A DNA stretch of 64,000 nt. It comes from Mesorhizobium sp. 113-3-3 (GTDB lineage Bacteria > Pseudomonadota > Alphaproteobacteria > Rhizobiales > Rhizobiaceae). Of this stretch, positions 43,250-51,089 are shown piece by piece; the first letter of the stretch is position 1; the number at the start of each line of letters is the position of its first letter. Both the position numbers and the translations under genes were made by a program. The notes under the pieces are model-generated. The model saw only the letters and a program-made list of their open reading frames with translations, did not search any database and was not told the DNA's origin. The stretch is from the NCBI RefSeq assembly GCF_016756495.1, contig NZ_AP023243.1:2670501-2734500 (forward strand), written 5' to 3'.

Positions 43250-44202
43250 CAGACCACCCCCGCCGCCTTTGCCCGCATGTACACCAGCCCCGCCACCGCC
43301 AGATCCCCCACGGCCATGCCCCGGAACACGAACGCCGTGGTCTCGCCCGCACCCTCCCGCCCCGCAAAGTCGCCGCAGACCAGGCCGGTCAGGTCGCCTG
43401 CGACCAGTGCTGCGTCGACCAAGGGTTTGGGCATCTGCTTCTCCTGCTCCAGATCGTCGATGACGATGCGGTCGAAGCGGCGCATCGTTGCGGGCAGCCA
43501 GGGCAGTGCCAGGTCGGTGATGGCGGCGAAGCTTCCCGGTTTCAGCCAGTTCGCGTCGAGGAACGGTTCGGGTTCGGGCACCAGGGTCACCGTCGACACC
43601 ACCATGTCGGCTCCCTCCACCGCTTCCCTTGCCGTGTCGCAGGGGATTGCTTCCAGGCCTCGTGATCGCGCCATCTCGCACAGCGCGTCGCGATTGCTTT
43701 TGCCCCGGCCGAAGGCGCGGATTTCGCGCAGGGGAAAGAGGTCGGCGAATGCCTCCAAATGGCCACGCGCCTGCACCCCGCAGCCGATGAAGGCGACGGA
43801 CGACGTATCGTGCCTTGCCAGGCGCCTGGCGGCGACGGCGCTGAGGCCCGCCGTGCGTTTGGCCGTCACCCAATTGCCGTCGACCAGCGCCAGCGGCAGG
43901 CCCGTCTCGGCGTCGAGCAGGGTGATCAGCGAATTGAGCGTGGCCAGCCCGCGCGCGGCGTTGCGCGGGTTGACCACCAGCGACTTGGTGGCCAGCACCG
44001 GCGGCACGGTGGCGACGCCCAGCGTGGCCATGAAGTAGCGGTCGTCGCCCGGCCACACGGCCGCCTTCGGCGCGCACCAGACTTCGCCCCGCCTCTGGCC
44101 TGATATCTGGCGTTCGATCTCGTCGACGATTTCAGGCGTGGAGATCGCCAGGCGATCGAGAACGGCCGACGACAGATAGGGCAGCGTTTCGGCGATGTTC
44201 AT
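43246..44202 (-). CDS. Ornithine cyclodeaminase/mu-crystallin-family protein
   Basis: A 318-residue protein of the ornithine cyclodeaminase/mu-crystallin family, NAD(P)-dependent. The nucleotide-binding motif FIGCGVQARGHLEAF, the N-terminal KSLVVNPRNAARGLATLNSL and the catalytic-region IDDLEQEKQMPK segment are present. Members deaminate ornithine to proline or reduce imines such as delta-1-piperideine carboxylate; the substrate here is unknown. It is the only gene on this strand in the neighbourhood and has no visible operon partner. Confidence 0.85.
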   Translation of the reverse strand: MNIAETLPYLSSAVLDRLAISTPEIVDEIERQISGQRRGEVWCAPKAAVWPGDDRYFMATLGVATVPPVLATKSLVVNPRNAARGLATLNSLITLLDAETGLPLALVDGNWVTAKRTAGLSAVAARRLARHDTSSVAFIGCGVQARGHLEAFADLFPLREIRAFGRGKSNRDALCEMARSRGLEAIPCDTAREAVEGADMVVSTVTLVPEPEPFLDANWLKPGSFAAITDLALPWLPATMRRFDRIVIDDLEQEKQMPKPLVDAALVAGDLTGLVCGDFAGREGAGETTAFVFRGMAVGDLAVAGLVYMRAKAAGVVC

Positions 44203-44315
44203 CTTGTCATGTTCCCCTGGGGATCATCAGGTTACACGATGTGCGCGCTGGCCGGAAAGCCTCGCGGCGCGAGCCCGTGAGCATGCCTGGCCGGGGAGAA
44301 CCGCGTCCAGGCGTT

Positions 44316-44370
44316 GCCGATTGTCTGGGCCGATTGTCCTGGGCCGATTGTCCGGGGCCGATCGTCCCGG
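44316..44370. repeat. Four tandem copies of a 13-14 base unit
   Basis: The unit GCCGATTGTCCTGG is repeated four times in a row with small changes (GCCGATTGTCTGG, GCCGATTGTCCTGG, GCCGATTGTCCGGG, GCCGATCGTCCCGG). It lies between the divergent genes at 44202 and 44464. A short tandem repeat of this kind may vary in copy number between strains. No function is suggested by sequence. Confidence 0.7.
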
Positions 44371-44463
44371 CCGGCCGGGCAGGGCAGTCGGATGGCCTTG
44401 CTTAAAGCCGCGTTCTTGGGCTCAATGGCCGGGTAGCCGCCACGCTGCGAGGAGAGCATTGAG

Positions 44464-44877
44464 ATGAGCAAAGACAGTCCAAGGTCGCTCGCCGAGATCG
44501 CCAGCTATCACGCCCATATCTATTTCGACGGGCCGGCCGAGCGGCAGCGTGCCGAATGGCTGCGTTTGCGCATCGGCGAGCGGTTCCGCGTGCGCCTGGG
44601 CAATTGGCATGACAAACAGGTCGGCCCGCATGACCAGGCCATGTACCAGGTCTCCTTCGCCAACGCGGTTTTCGGCACGCTGGTTCCGTGGCTGATGCTG
44701 AACCATGGCGGCCTGAGCATCCTCATCCACCCGAATACGGAGAACCCCAAGCGCGATCATCTGGTCGATCCGGTCTGGATCGGCCGGCCGCTGGGCGTGC
44801 ATGGCGACGTGCTGCCGGATGAGCATGAGGCGGAAGAGGCGCTGGAGCCAAACACCGAGCCGACCCTGCCGGCGTAG
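44464..44877 (+). CDS. DOPA 4,5-dioxygenase-like protein
   Basis: A 137-residue protein resembling DOPA 4,5-dioxygenases. [40 protein letters not shown] and [20 protein letters not shown] are the conserved blocks and contain the His residues expected to bind iron. Length is close to the bacterial family. GAGGAGA precedes the ATG. These enzymes cleave a catechol ring. In bacteria their substrate is rarely known, and no aromatic degradation genes adjoin it here. Confidence 0.83.
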   Translation: MSKDSPRSLAEIASYHAHIYFDGPAERQRAEWLRLRIGERFRVRLGNWHDKQVGPHDQAMYQVSFANAVFGTLVPWLMLNHGGLSILIHPNTENPKRDHLVDPVWIGRPLGVHGDVLPDEHEAEEALEPNTEPTLPA

Positions 44878-45076
44878 GGGTTCCGGCGCGGCCGAAATCT
44901 CCGATGGTCGCCGGAGATATCTTCCGCGGGGCAATCGCAAAACTGCACGCCCCATCCAAGTTTCGGCACAAATCTGACGCGATCGATTTGCGCGCAGCGT
45001 GCATTCCGGTTTCCTCTTCCAAAGAAGCCTCCCACCTTGTCGCGGACTTGCGGCTGGCCGGAACTTGACAGGATGA

Positions 45077-45853
45077 TTATCTCTGCCGCAACGGCAGGGA
45101 CGCATGCCATTGTTCGCCGGTGAGGTGGGCGGAAATCCTGGCGCCGGCCTCGCGGGCGGCTTGTCCTTGCCTGTCGGCCAGCGCGTCGTCGATGCGCGAC
45201 ACCGGCGAGGCCACCGCCAGCGTTCCCACCGGAAAACCGTCCGAGCCGAGGATGGGGGCGGCGACACTGTGCACGCCTTCCTCATAGCCCTCGGCGCTGC
45301 GCGAATAGCCGCGCGTCGCCGCCAGCCGCACGGCTCGCATCACCGCGTCGCGGCTGGTCATGGTGTGCTGGGTGAAGGCGGTCAGCGGCCTGCCGAAATG
45401 CGCCTCGATGGTTTCCGAGCGTGAAAAGGCGAGGAAGGCGATGCCGGACGCGGTGCCGTGCAGCGGCAGGATCTGGCCGACATCGACGCTGACGCGGTTG
45501 GCCTTTGCCGACAGCTCGACATGCACGGTGAGCAGCGCGCCGGCGCTGAATTCGGAGAGGTGCACGGTCTCGCCGGTCTCCAGCGCCAGCTCGCGCACGA
45601 TGGGAGCGGCGACGCGCACGAAGGGCAGATGCGCGTCGCGCCTGCGGGCCAAACGGGAGAGGCCGGCGCCGAGGCGGTAGCGGCGGCTCAGCGGTTCCTG
45701 CTCGATCAGCCGGTGTTCGGCCAGCGCCACCAGCAGGCGCCGCGCCGTCGCCTTGTCGAGGCCCGACTTGCGGGCAATGTCGGAGAGGCCGATCTCCGGC
45801 TCCTTCGGCGTGAAAAGCTCCAGCAGCGAAATCGCCTTGCCGACCGTGCTCAT
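45077..45853 (-). CDS. IclR-family transcriptional regulator
   Basis: A 258-residue regulator. The N-terminal helix-turn-helix covers about residues 5-65 (SLLELFTPKEPEIGLSDIAR and SGLDKATARRLLVALAEHRL). The C-terminal IclR effector domain includes LHGTASGIAFLAF and SAEGYEEGVHSVAAPILGSD. The ATG at 45853 is chosen because GGAG lies 9 bases before it; an ATG at 45868 has a poor site. It is divergent from the amidohydrolase-transporter operon and most likely controls it through palindromes in the intergenic region. Confidence 0.92.
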   Translation of the reverse strand: MSTVGKAISLLELFTPKEPEIGLSDIARKSGLDKATARRLLVALAEHRLIEQEPLSRRYRLGAGLSRLARRRDAHLPFVRVAAPIVRELALETGETVHLSEFSAGALLTVHVELSAKANRVSVDVGQILPLHGTASGIAFLAFSRSETIEAHFGRPLTAFTQHTMTSRDAVMRAVRLAATRGYSRSAEGYEEGVHSVAAPILGSDGFPVGTLAVASPVSRIDDALADRQGQAAREAGARISAHLTGEQWHASLPLRQR

Positions 45854-45882
45854 TGCAGGGTTCTCCATTTTACTTATCGTGT

Positions 45883-45899
45883 TAACTAGTAGATAGTTA
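45883..45899. promoter_or_regulatory. Inverted repeat near the IclR start (operator candidate)
   Basis: Arms TAACTA and TAGTTA are separated by five bases (GTAGA) and lie 30 bases before the IclR start, in the position expected for autoregulation. Assignment to IclR is inferred from location only. Confidence 0.4.
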
Positions 45900-45961
45900 G
45901 CGTGTGAATTAACTTGACAGCTGCGTCAGCGCCTTGCAGTCTGTCTATAACATACAAAACG

Positions 45962-45982
45962 TCGGTTCACATGGTGAACCGA
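45962..45982. promoter_or_regulatory. Perfect 9-base-arm palindrome, probable IclR operator
   Basis: TCGGTTCAC and its complement GTGAACCGA flank the three bases ATG, without a mismatch. It lies between the IclR gene and the amidohydrolase operon start at 46101, just after a TATAAC hexamer (45946-45951) that could be a -10 element. A palindrome of this quality in a divergent regulator-target gap is most simply the operator for that regulator. Confidence 0.6.
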
Positions 45983-46100
45983 TACGGGAACAAAAACAAC
46001 GGCAGGAGCGGTGTAGCGGCAACACCTGAGGTGGCGCCGCCCGCAATGCAAAATGCCGGAACGGTCCGCGCAGGCAACCGGCGGTGAGGAGAGAAACGAC

Positions 46101-47765
46101 ATGCCAGACACAAGTGCCGACCTGGTTCTCAGCAATGGCCGCATCTACACGCTGGATCGCAAGCGGCCATGGGCCTCGTCGGTGGCCGTCAAGGGCGGGC
46201 GCATCGTGGCGGTGGGCGAGACGGGTGCCGTCGCCGGCCTGACGGGGCCGCAGACGCGCGTCGTCGATCTCGACGGCGCCATGCTGATGCCCGGCATTGT
46301 CGACGTGCACGCGCATCTGATGATGGGCGGCCAGGCGGAGCTGTTCGAACTGCGCTTTGCGCCAACCGCAAGCTTCGAGACGTTGATCGCGCGCGTCGGC
46401 GAGGCGGCGGCCAAGGCGCGGGAGGGCGCATGGATCATCGGCGGCCAGTGGGGCAGCGATCTCCTGCCGAAGCTGAACACGCTGGAGGCGCTGGCCGCGC
46501 TCGACAGTGCCAGCCAGGGCCGGCCGGTGATGCTGCGCGACGACACCTATCACAACAGGTGGATCAACTCGCAGGCTCTGCGCCTCGCCGGTGTTTCGTC
46601 AACTACGCCCGATCCGGAAAAAGGCTCGATCGGCCGCGACCCGGCTTCCGGCGCGCCAACCGGCATGATGATCGAATCCGCCGCCGGCATCGTCGAAAGC
46701 ACCATCGCCAGATCGGGCCATTACACCGAGGAAATGGACCGGGCGGCGATGGCGCGGTCGATCGCCACGCTCAACTCCTATGGCGTCACTGCCTTCCTCG
46801 ACGCCGCCGCCATGCAGCCGATCCTGGCCGCGCTCAAAGGCCTTGATGATCGCGGCGAGCTGAGCGCCTGGTCGGTGTCGGCCATGCCGGCGGTCGAACC
46901 GTCCTTCATGTTCGGCATTGCCGGCGACGAGCTGATCGCGCTGCGCGAGAATTATCGCGGCGTTCATGCGAAGCCGGATTTCGTGAAGATATTCCTCGAC
47001 GGCGTGCCGGGCGCGCGCACCGCCGCCTTCCACGAGCCCTACACGGACGACCCGATCCTCGGCTGCTGCTTTCGCGGCTCGACCATCGTCACCGTGCCGG
47101 AGCTGATCCGCTGGGTCGGCAAATGCGAGAAGCTCGGGCTCGGCGTGAAGATCCACTGCGCGGGCGACGCAGCCGTCAGCCAGGCGCTCGACGCCATCGA
47201 CGTCGTGCGCTCCTTCAACGGGCCGACCAAACTCATCCACCACATCGCGCACGCCAGCTACATCGCGCCCGACGACATTGCCCGCTTCGCCGAGTTGGGC
47301 GTTGCCGCCGACCTCTCGCCTTTCCTGTGGTATCCGACCAGCTTCCTCGAAGGCCACAAGCAGACGATGGGCGACGCGCGGGCCCAACGCTTCTGGCCGA
47401 ACAAGGATCTGCTCGAGGCCGGCGCGCTGCTTGCCGGCGGCTCCGACTGGCCGGTGATGCCCAATCCCGATCCGTGGGACGGCATCGAAGGGTTGGTGAC
47501 GCGGCGCAACCCGAGCGGCGCGTTCAAGGGCGCCGCCCTGTGGCCGGAACAGGCGCTCGATGTCGCCACCGCGCTTGAAATCTTCACCATCAACTCGGCC
47601 CGCGCCATTGGGCTCGCCGACACGGTCGGCTCGATCGAGATCGGCAAGTCGGCCGACTTCATCAAGCTCGACCGCAACGTGCTGGAAACGCCCGCCGACG
47701 AGATCGCCGACACCAAGGTGCTGACCACCTGGTTCGAAGGGAGGGTGGTGTATGAGCGGGACTGA
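46101..47765 (+). CDS. YtcJ-like amidohydrolase
   Basis: A 554-residue amidohydrolase-superfamily (YtcJ-like, amidohydro_3) enzyme. MLMPGIVDVHAHLMMGGQAE contains the HxH metal motif, HCAGDAAVSQALDAI and the C-terminal GGSDWPVMPNPDPWDGIEGL the later metal ligands. No signal peptide, so cytoplasmic. GAGGAGAGAAAC precedes the ATG at 46101. Its 3' end overlaps the G3E GTPase gene by 14 bases. As first gene of an operon with a metallochaperone and a Liv-type transporter, it probably hydrolyses the transported compound; which compound is unknown. Confidence 0.88.
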   Translation: MPDTSADLVLSNGRIYTLDRKRPWASSVAVKGGRIVAVGETGAVAGLTGPQTRVVDLDGAMLMPGIVDVHAHLMMGGQAELFELRFAPTASFETLIARVGEAAAKAREGAWIIGGQWGSDLLPKLNTLEALAALDSASQGRPVMLRDDTYHNRWINSQALRLAGVSSTTPDPEKGSIGRDPASGAPTGMMIESAAGIVESTIARSGHYTEEMDRAAMARSIATLNSYGVTAFLDAAAMQPILAALKGLDDRGELSAWSVSAMPAVEPSFMFGIAGDELIALRENYRGVHAKPDFVKIFLDGVPGARTAAFHEPYTDDPILGCCFRGSTIVTVPELIRWVGKCEKLGLGVKIHCAGDAAVSQALDAIDVVRSFNGPTKLIHHIAHASYIAPDDIARFAELGVAADLSPFLWYPTSFLEGHKQTMGDARAQRFWPNKDLLEAGALLAGGSDWPVMPNPDPWDGIEGLVTRRNPSGAFKGAALWPEQALDVATALEIFTINSARAIGLADTVGSIEIGKSADFIKLDRNVLETPADEIADTKVLTTWFEGRVVYERD

Positions 47766-48834
47766 CCGCGCCATCCCGGTGACCGTGCTGACCGGCTTCC
47801 TCGGCTCGGGCAAGACCACGGTGCTCAACCGGCTGCTGCGCCGGCCGTCGCTGGCCGGGGCCGCCGTCATCATCAACGAGTTCGGCGCCATCGGGCTCGA
47901 CCATCTGCTGATCGAGGCCAGCGAAGAGCAGTTCACGCTGCTCGACAATGGCTGCGTCTGCTGCACGGTGCGCGGCGATCTGGTGGCGACGCTGAAGGCG
48001 CTCGACCGGCGCAGCCGTGCCGGCGAGGTGCCTGACCTGACCCACGTCGTCATCGAGACGACGGGGCTGGCCGATCCCGCCCCCATCCTGCACACGCTGA
48101 TGGCCGAGCCGGAACTCGCCGGCCGCTACTACGTCGCCGGCGTCGTCACCACGGTCGATGCGGTGAATGGCTGGTCGACGCTCGACCGCCATGCCGAGGC
48201 GGCCAAGCAAGTGGCGGTCGCCGACCGGCTGCTGGTGACCAAGACCGACCTGGTTTTGGCCGAAGCGCTAAGCGAGTTGCAGCGTCGGCTGGCAGTCCTC
48301 GCGCCGGCGGCGCGGCAAAGCCTGGCGCATAATGGCGAGGCCGATTTCGACATCCTCGATGTCAGGCATGTTGGCGCGGCGGCCGAGCCGGACAAGATCG
48401 CGGCCTGGCCGGAGATGGCTGGGCAGGAATGCGATCCTGATTGCGCGCGTGATCACGCGCATCATCACGGCCATCACCATGCCCACGCGCACCATGGCAT
48501 CCAGTCCTACAGCTTCGTCATCGACGAGCCTGTCGAGTGGGCGGCCTTCGCGCGCTGGCTCGATTATGTCGCGGCGCTGAAGGGCGAGGACCTGCTGCGG
48601 TTCAAGGGGCTGGTGCATGTCACCGAGCAGCCGGAGCGGCCGCTGGTGCTGCACGGCGTGCAGCATGTCTTCCATCCGCCGGTGCGGCTCGATGCCTGGC
48701 CGTCGGCCGACCGGCGCACGCGGCTGGTGTTCATCGTGCGCGACATTGCGCGGGAGACCATCGCACGCACGCTGACCAAATTCGCGGCCATCGATGCCGC
48801 CAGCATCAGGGCGCCGGATCGCGCCGCCGCATGA
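47752..48834 (+). CDS. G3E GTPase, CobW/YjiA-type metallochaperone
   Basis: A 360-residue G3E-family GTPase. Walker A is TGFLGSGKTTVL, the metal-binding motif CxCC is in NGCVCCTVRG, and the G3 and G4 motifs include ETTGLADPAP and TKTDL. A His-rich linker around residues 236-250 (HAHHHGHHHAHAHHG) sits between GTPase and C-terminal CobW domains and probably binds metal. It overlaps the amidohydrolase gene by 14 bases, so it may insert zinc or another metal into that enzyme (inference). Confidence 0.9.
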   Translation: MSGTDRAIPVTVLTGFLGSGKTTVLNRLLRRPSLAGAAVIINEFGAIGLDHLLIEASEEQFTLLDNGCVCCTVRGDLVATLKALDRRSRAGEVPDLTHVVIETTGLADPAPILHTLMAEPELAGRYYVAGVVTTVDAVNGWSTLDRHAEAAKQVAVADRLLVTKTDLVLAEALSELQRRLAVLAPAARQSLAHNGEADFDILDVRHVGAAAEPDKIAAWPEMAGQECDPDCARDHAHHHGHHHAHAHHGIQSYSFVIDEPVEWAAFARWLDYVAALKGEDLLRFKGLVHVTEQPERPLVLHGVQHVFHPPVRLDAWPSADRRTRLVFIVRDIARETIARTLTKFAAIDAASIRAPDRAAA

Positions 48835-48872
48835 TCAGAAAATGATTCAGGAAAACCAGGGGAGTGACTGAC

Positions 48873-50057
48873 ATGCAATGGAAATCCAGCCTGCTCGCGG
48901 CGGCCTTCGCCGGCATCGGCCTTGCGGCAACAGCCGGCACGGCGTCGGCCGCCGGCCCGACCTGCAAGGACGGGACGATCAAGGTCGGCGCGGTGTCGAC
49001 CATCACCGGCCCGGCCGATTTCAGCGAGGTGCCGAAGGCGACCCAGGCGGCCTTCGATGCGGTCAATGCCGCCGGCGGAATCAATGGCTGCAAGATCGAC
49101 TACACGATCGCCGACGACAAGGCCGATCCGGCGGTCGCGGCACAAGCCGCGCGCGACCTGATCGACAACAAGGAAGCGGTGGCGCTGGTCGGCTCGGGCA
49201 GCCTGCTCGACTGCGCCGTCAATTCCGCCACCTACAGCCGCAAGAAGATCCTGTCGGTGCAGGGCCTCGGCGTCGACGCCGCATGCTTTTCCTCGCCCAA
49301 CGTGGCGCCGGTCAATGTCGGGCCCTATACGCTCTCCACCGCGATGGCCTGGTACGCCACCAACCAGCTGAAGAGCGAGAAGCTCTGCGCCTTCTTCATC
49401 ATCATCGGCGGCACGCAGGAGGCCTACAAGAAGGCGATCGAGAACTGGGAAAAGATCTCCGGCAAGAAGATCCATCTCATCGACCTGACGCTGCCCTTCC
49501 AGGGTGATCTCACACCCTATGTCATCAAGGCGCGCGACGCCGGCTGCGACGCGGTGCTGACCAACCAGGTCGAACCGCAAGTGGTGCAGCTGATCAAGAC
49601 CGTCGACGCGCAGAAGATATCAGGCATCAACTGGCTGTTCCTGGCGCCCGGCTACACCGAGCAGGTCGCCTCGGCGCTGGCCGACACCAAACAGCCGATC
49701 TATGTCGGCACCGAATGGGAGCCCTTCACCGAGAAGAGCTCGGCCGCCAATGCGCAATGGGTGGCCGACATGCAGAAGGCCGGCCGGCCGCTGACCGCCT
49801 TCTCGCAGGGCGGCTATCTCGCCGCGCAGCTGTTTGTGAAAGTGGTGGCGTCGATTGACGGCGAGGTGACGCGCGAGAGCGTGAGCAAGGCGCTGCACGA
49901 GATGCAGCCGATCACCAATCCGCTCGCCGGCAGCCCTTACGTCTTCGGCACGGCGAAGATGCATTCGCCGATGCAGTCGACCAAGGTGATGAAGCTGGAA
50001 AAGGGCGCCTGGACGGTCGAGACGCCGGACTGGGTCGTGCTGCCGCAGGCGAAGTAG
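48873..50057 (+). CDS. Liv-type ABC transporter substrate-binding protein
   Basis: A 394-residue periplasmic binding protein of the branched-chain-amino-acid type (peripla_BP_6). MQWKSSLLAAAFAGIGLAAT and SASA/AGP form the signal peptide. IKVGAVSTITGPADFSEVPK and INGCKIDYTIADDKADPAVA are family features. The ATG at 48873 is preferred over GTG 48864 because AGGGGA sits 9-10 bases upstream. Liv-type proteins bind amino acids, amides, urea or aromatic acids. Linked to an amidohydrolase, an amide or hydantoin-like compound is plausible (inference). Confidence 0.9.
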   Translation: MQWKSSLLAAAFAGIGLAATAGTASAAGPTCKDGTIKVGAVSTITGPADFSEVPKATQAAFDAVNAAGGINGCKIDYTIADDKADPAVAAQAARDLIDNKEAVALVGSGSLLDCAVNSATYSRKKILSVQGLGVDAACFSSPNVAPVNVGPYTLSTAMAWYATNQLKSEKLCAFFIIIGGTQEAYKKAIENWEKISGKKIHLIDLTLPFQGDLTPYVIKARDAGCDAVLTNQVEPQVVQLIKTVDAQKISGINWLFLAPGYTEQVASALADTKQPIYVGTEWEPFTEKSSAANAQWVADMQKAGRPLTAFSQGGYLAAQLFVKVVASIDGEVTRESVSKALHEMQPITNPLAGSPYVFGTAKMHSPMQSTKVMKLEKGAWTVETPDWVVLPQAK

Positions 50058-50074
50058 CGTCCTCCCGGGGCGTT

Positions 50075-50164
50075 GGCGCCGCTCCTCACCTGCCTGCCGG
50101 CATTCAGGCCCTTTCTCCCCGTTCGTGAGGAGAAATGTCCGGCAGGACAATGAGGGGCGGCGCC
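50075..50164. repeat. Intergenic palindromic element related to the one at 17511-17667
   Basis: The left arm (50075-50100) GGCGCCGCTCCTCACCTGCC runs to CTGCCGG, and the right arm (50137-50164) carries GTCCGGCAGGACA and GAGGGGCGGCGCC. An inner pair TTCTCC/GGAGAA forms a second hairpin. It shares the core GTCCGGCAGGACA with the repeat at 17511-17667. It lies between the binding protein and the first permease gene, inside an operon, where it could affect mRNA stability. Confidence 0.65.
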
Positions 50165-50219
50165 TACCTCGCCGAGGAGTTCGGCACGAGGCCTGTCACA
50201 TCTCCAGACTGGGAATCCG

Positions 50220-51089
50220 ATGAACGCATTGCTTACATCCGCCGTGGCGGGGCTGACAGCCGGAGGTACCTATGCCTTGCTCGGCGTCTGCGCCGTCTTC
50301 ACCTACCGGCTGGTCGCCGTGGTCAACTTCACCGGCGCGGCCATCGGCACGGCCGGCACCTTCGTGCTGATCGCGCTCTATGAAGCCGGTTTCCCGATCT
50401 GGCCGTCGGTGCTGGCCGGCATCGCCGTCGGAACGGTGGTGGGCGTGGCCATCGGCTATATCATGACGCGGTGGTTCGGCGAGGCCAGCGCCTCGACCAA
50501 GGCGGCGGTCACCGTGGCCTTGCTGGTCGGCATCATCGCCATCGGCCTGCGGCTGACCGGCGGCCAGCATCCGCACAACATGCCGGAACTGTTTCCCGGC
50601 TCCGCCTTCCGCATGGCCGGCGTCGAGGTGACGATCGCCTCGGTGCTGACCATCGGGCTGGCGGCGCTGTTCACCGTGCTTGCCGACCTGTTCCTCAACA
50701 ACACCAAGGTCGGGCTCAATCTGCGCGCACTGGCCGACCGGCCGATGGCGGCCGAACTGCTCGGCATCCGGGTGCAGCTGCTGTCGCTTCTGGTCTGGGG
50801 CATGACCGGCGCTTTCACCACCTTCGCGCTGATGATCATCGCGCCGCAGCGCTCGCCGAACTTCATGACGCTCAGCCTGCTGGTCGTGCCCGCCCTTGCG
50901 GCCGCCCTTGTCGGCCTGTTCCGCAGTTTCTGGCGCACGCTCGCCGGCGGCATCGGGCTTGGCCTTGTCGAGGGCATGGCAAGCTCGGTCGACAGCATCA
51001 GCCAGTATCGCAGCGCCATTCCGTTCCTGGTCGTGCTTGCCGTTCTCTTGTGGTCGCAACGGGAGGCCCGTTGGGATGAAGCGCGCTAG
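50220..51089 (+). CDS. Liv-type ABC transporter permease (LivH-like)
   Basis: A 289-residue permease with eight or so hydrophobic segments (e.g. ALLTSAVAGLTAGGTYALLG, VLTIGLAALFTVLADLFLNN). The conserved loop KVGLNLRALADRPMAAELLG that contacts the ATPase is present. It begins 162 bases after the binding protein gene because the repeat element lies between. It pairs with the permease domain of the next gene to form the channel. Its 3' end overlaps the next gene by 14 bases. Confidence 0.9.
   Translation: MNALLTSAVAGLTAGGTYALLGVCAVFTYRLVAVVNFTGAAIGTAGTFVLIALYEAGFPIWPSVLAGIAVGTVVGVAIGYIMTRWFGEASASTKAAVTVALLVGIIAIGLRLTGGQHPHNMPELFPGSAFRMAGVEVTIASVLTIGLAALFTVLADLFLNNTKVGLNLRALADRPMAAELLGIRVQLLSLLVWGMTGAFTTFALMIIAPQRSPNFMTLSLLVVPALAAALVGLFRSFWRTLAGGIGLGLVEGMASSVDSISQYRSAIPFLVVLAVLLWSQREARWDEAR

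Noticed and set aside
44316..44370. Tandem repeat considered as a CRISPR fragment
   Set aside because: Units are adjacent without spacers, so it is a simple tandem repeat.
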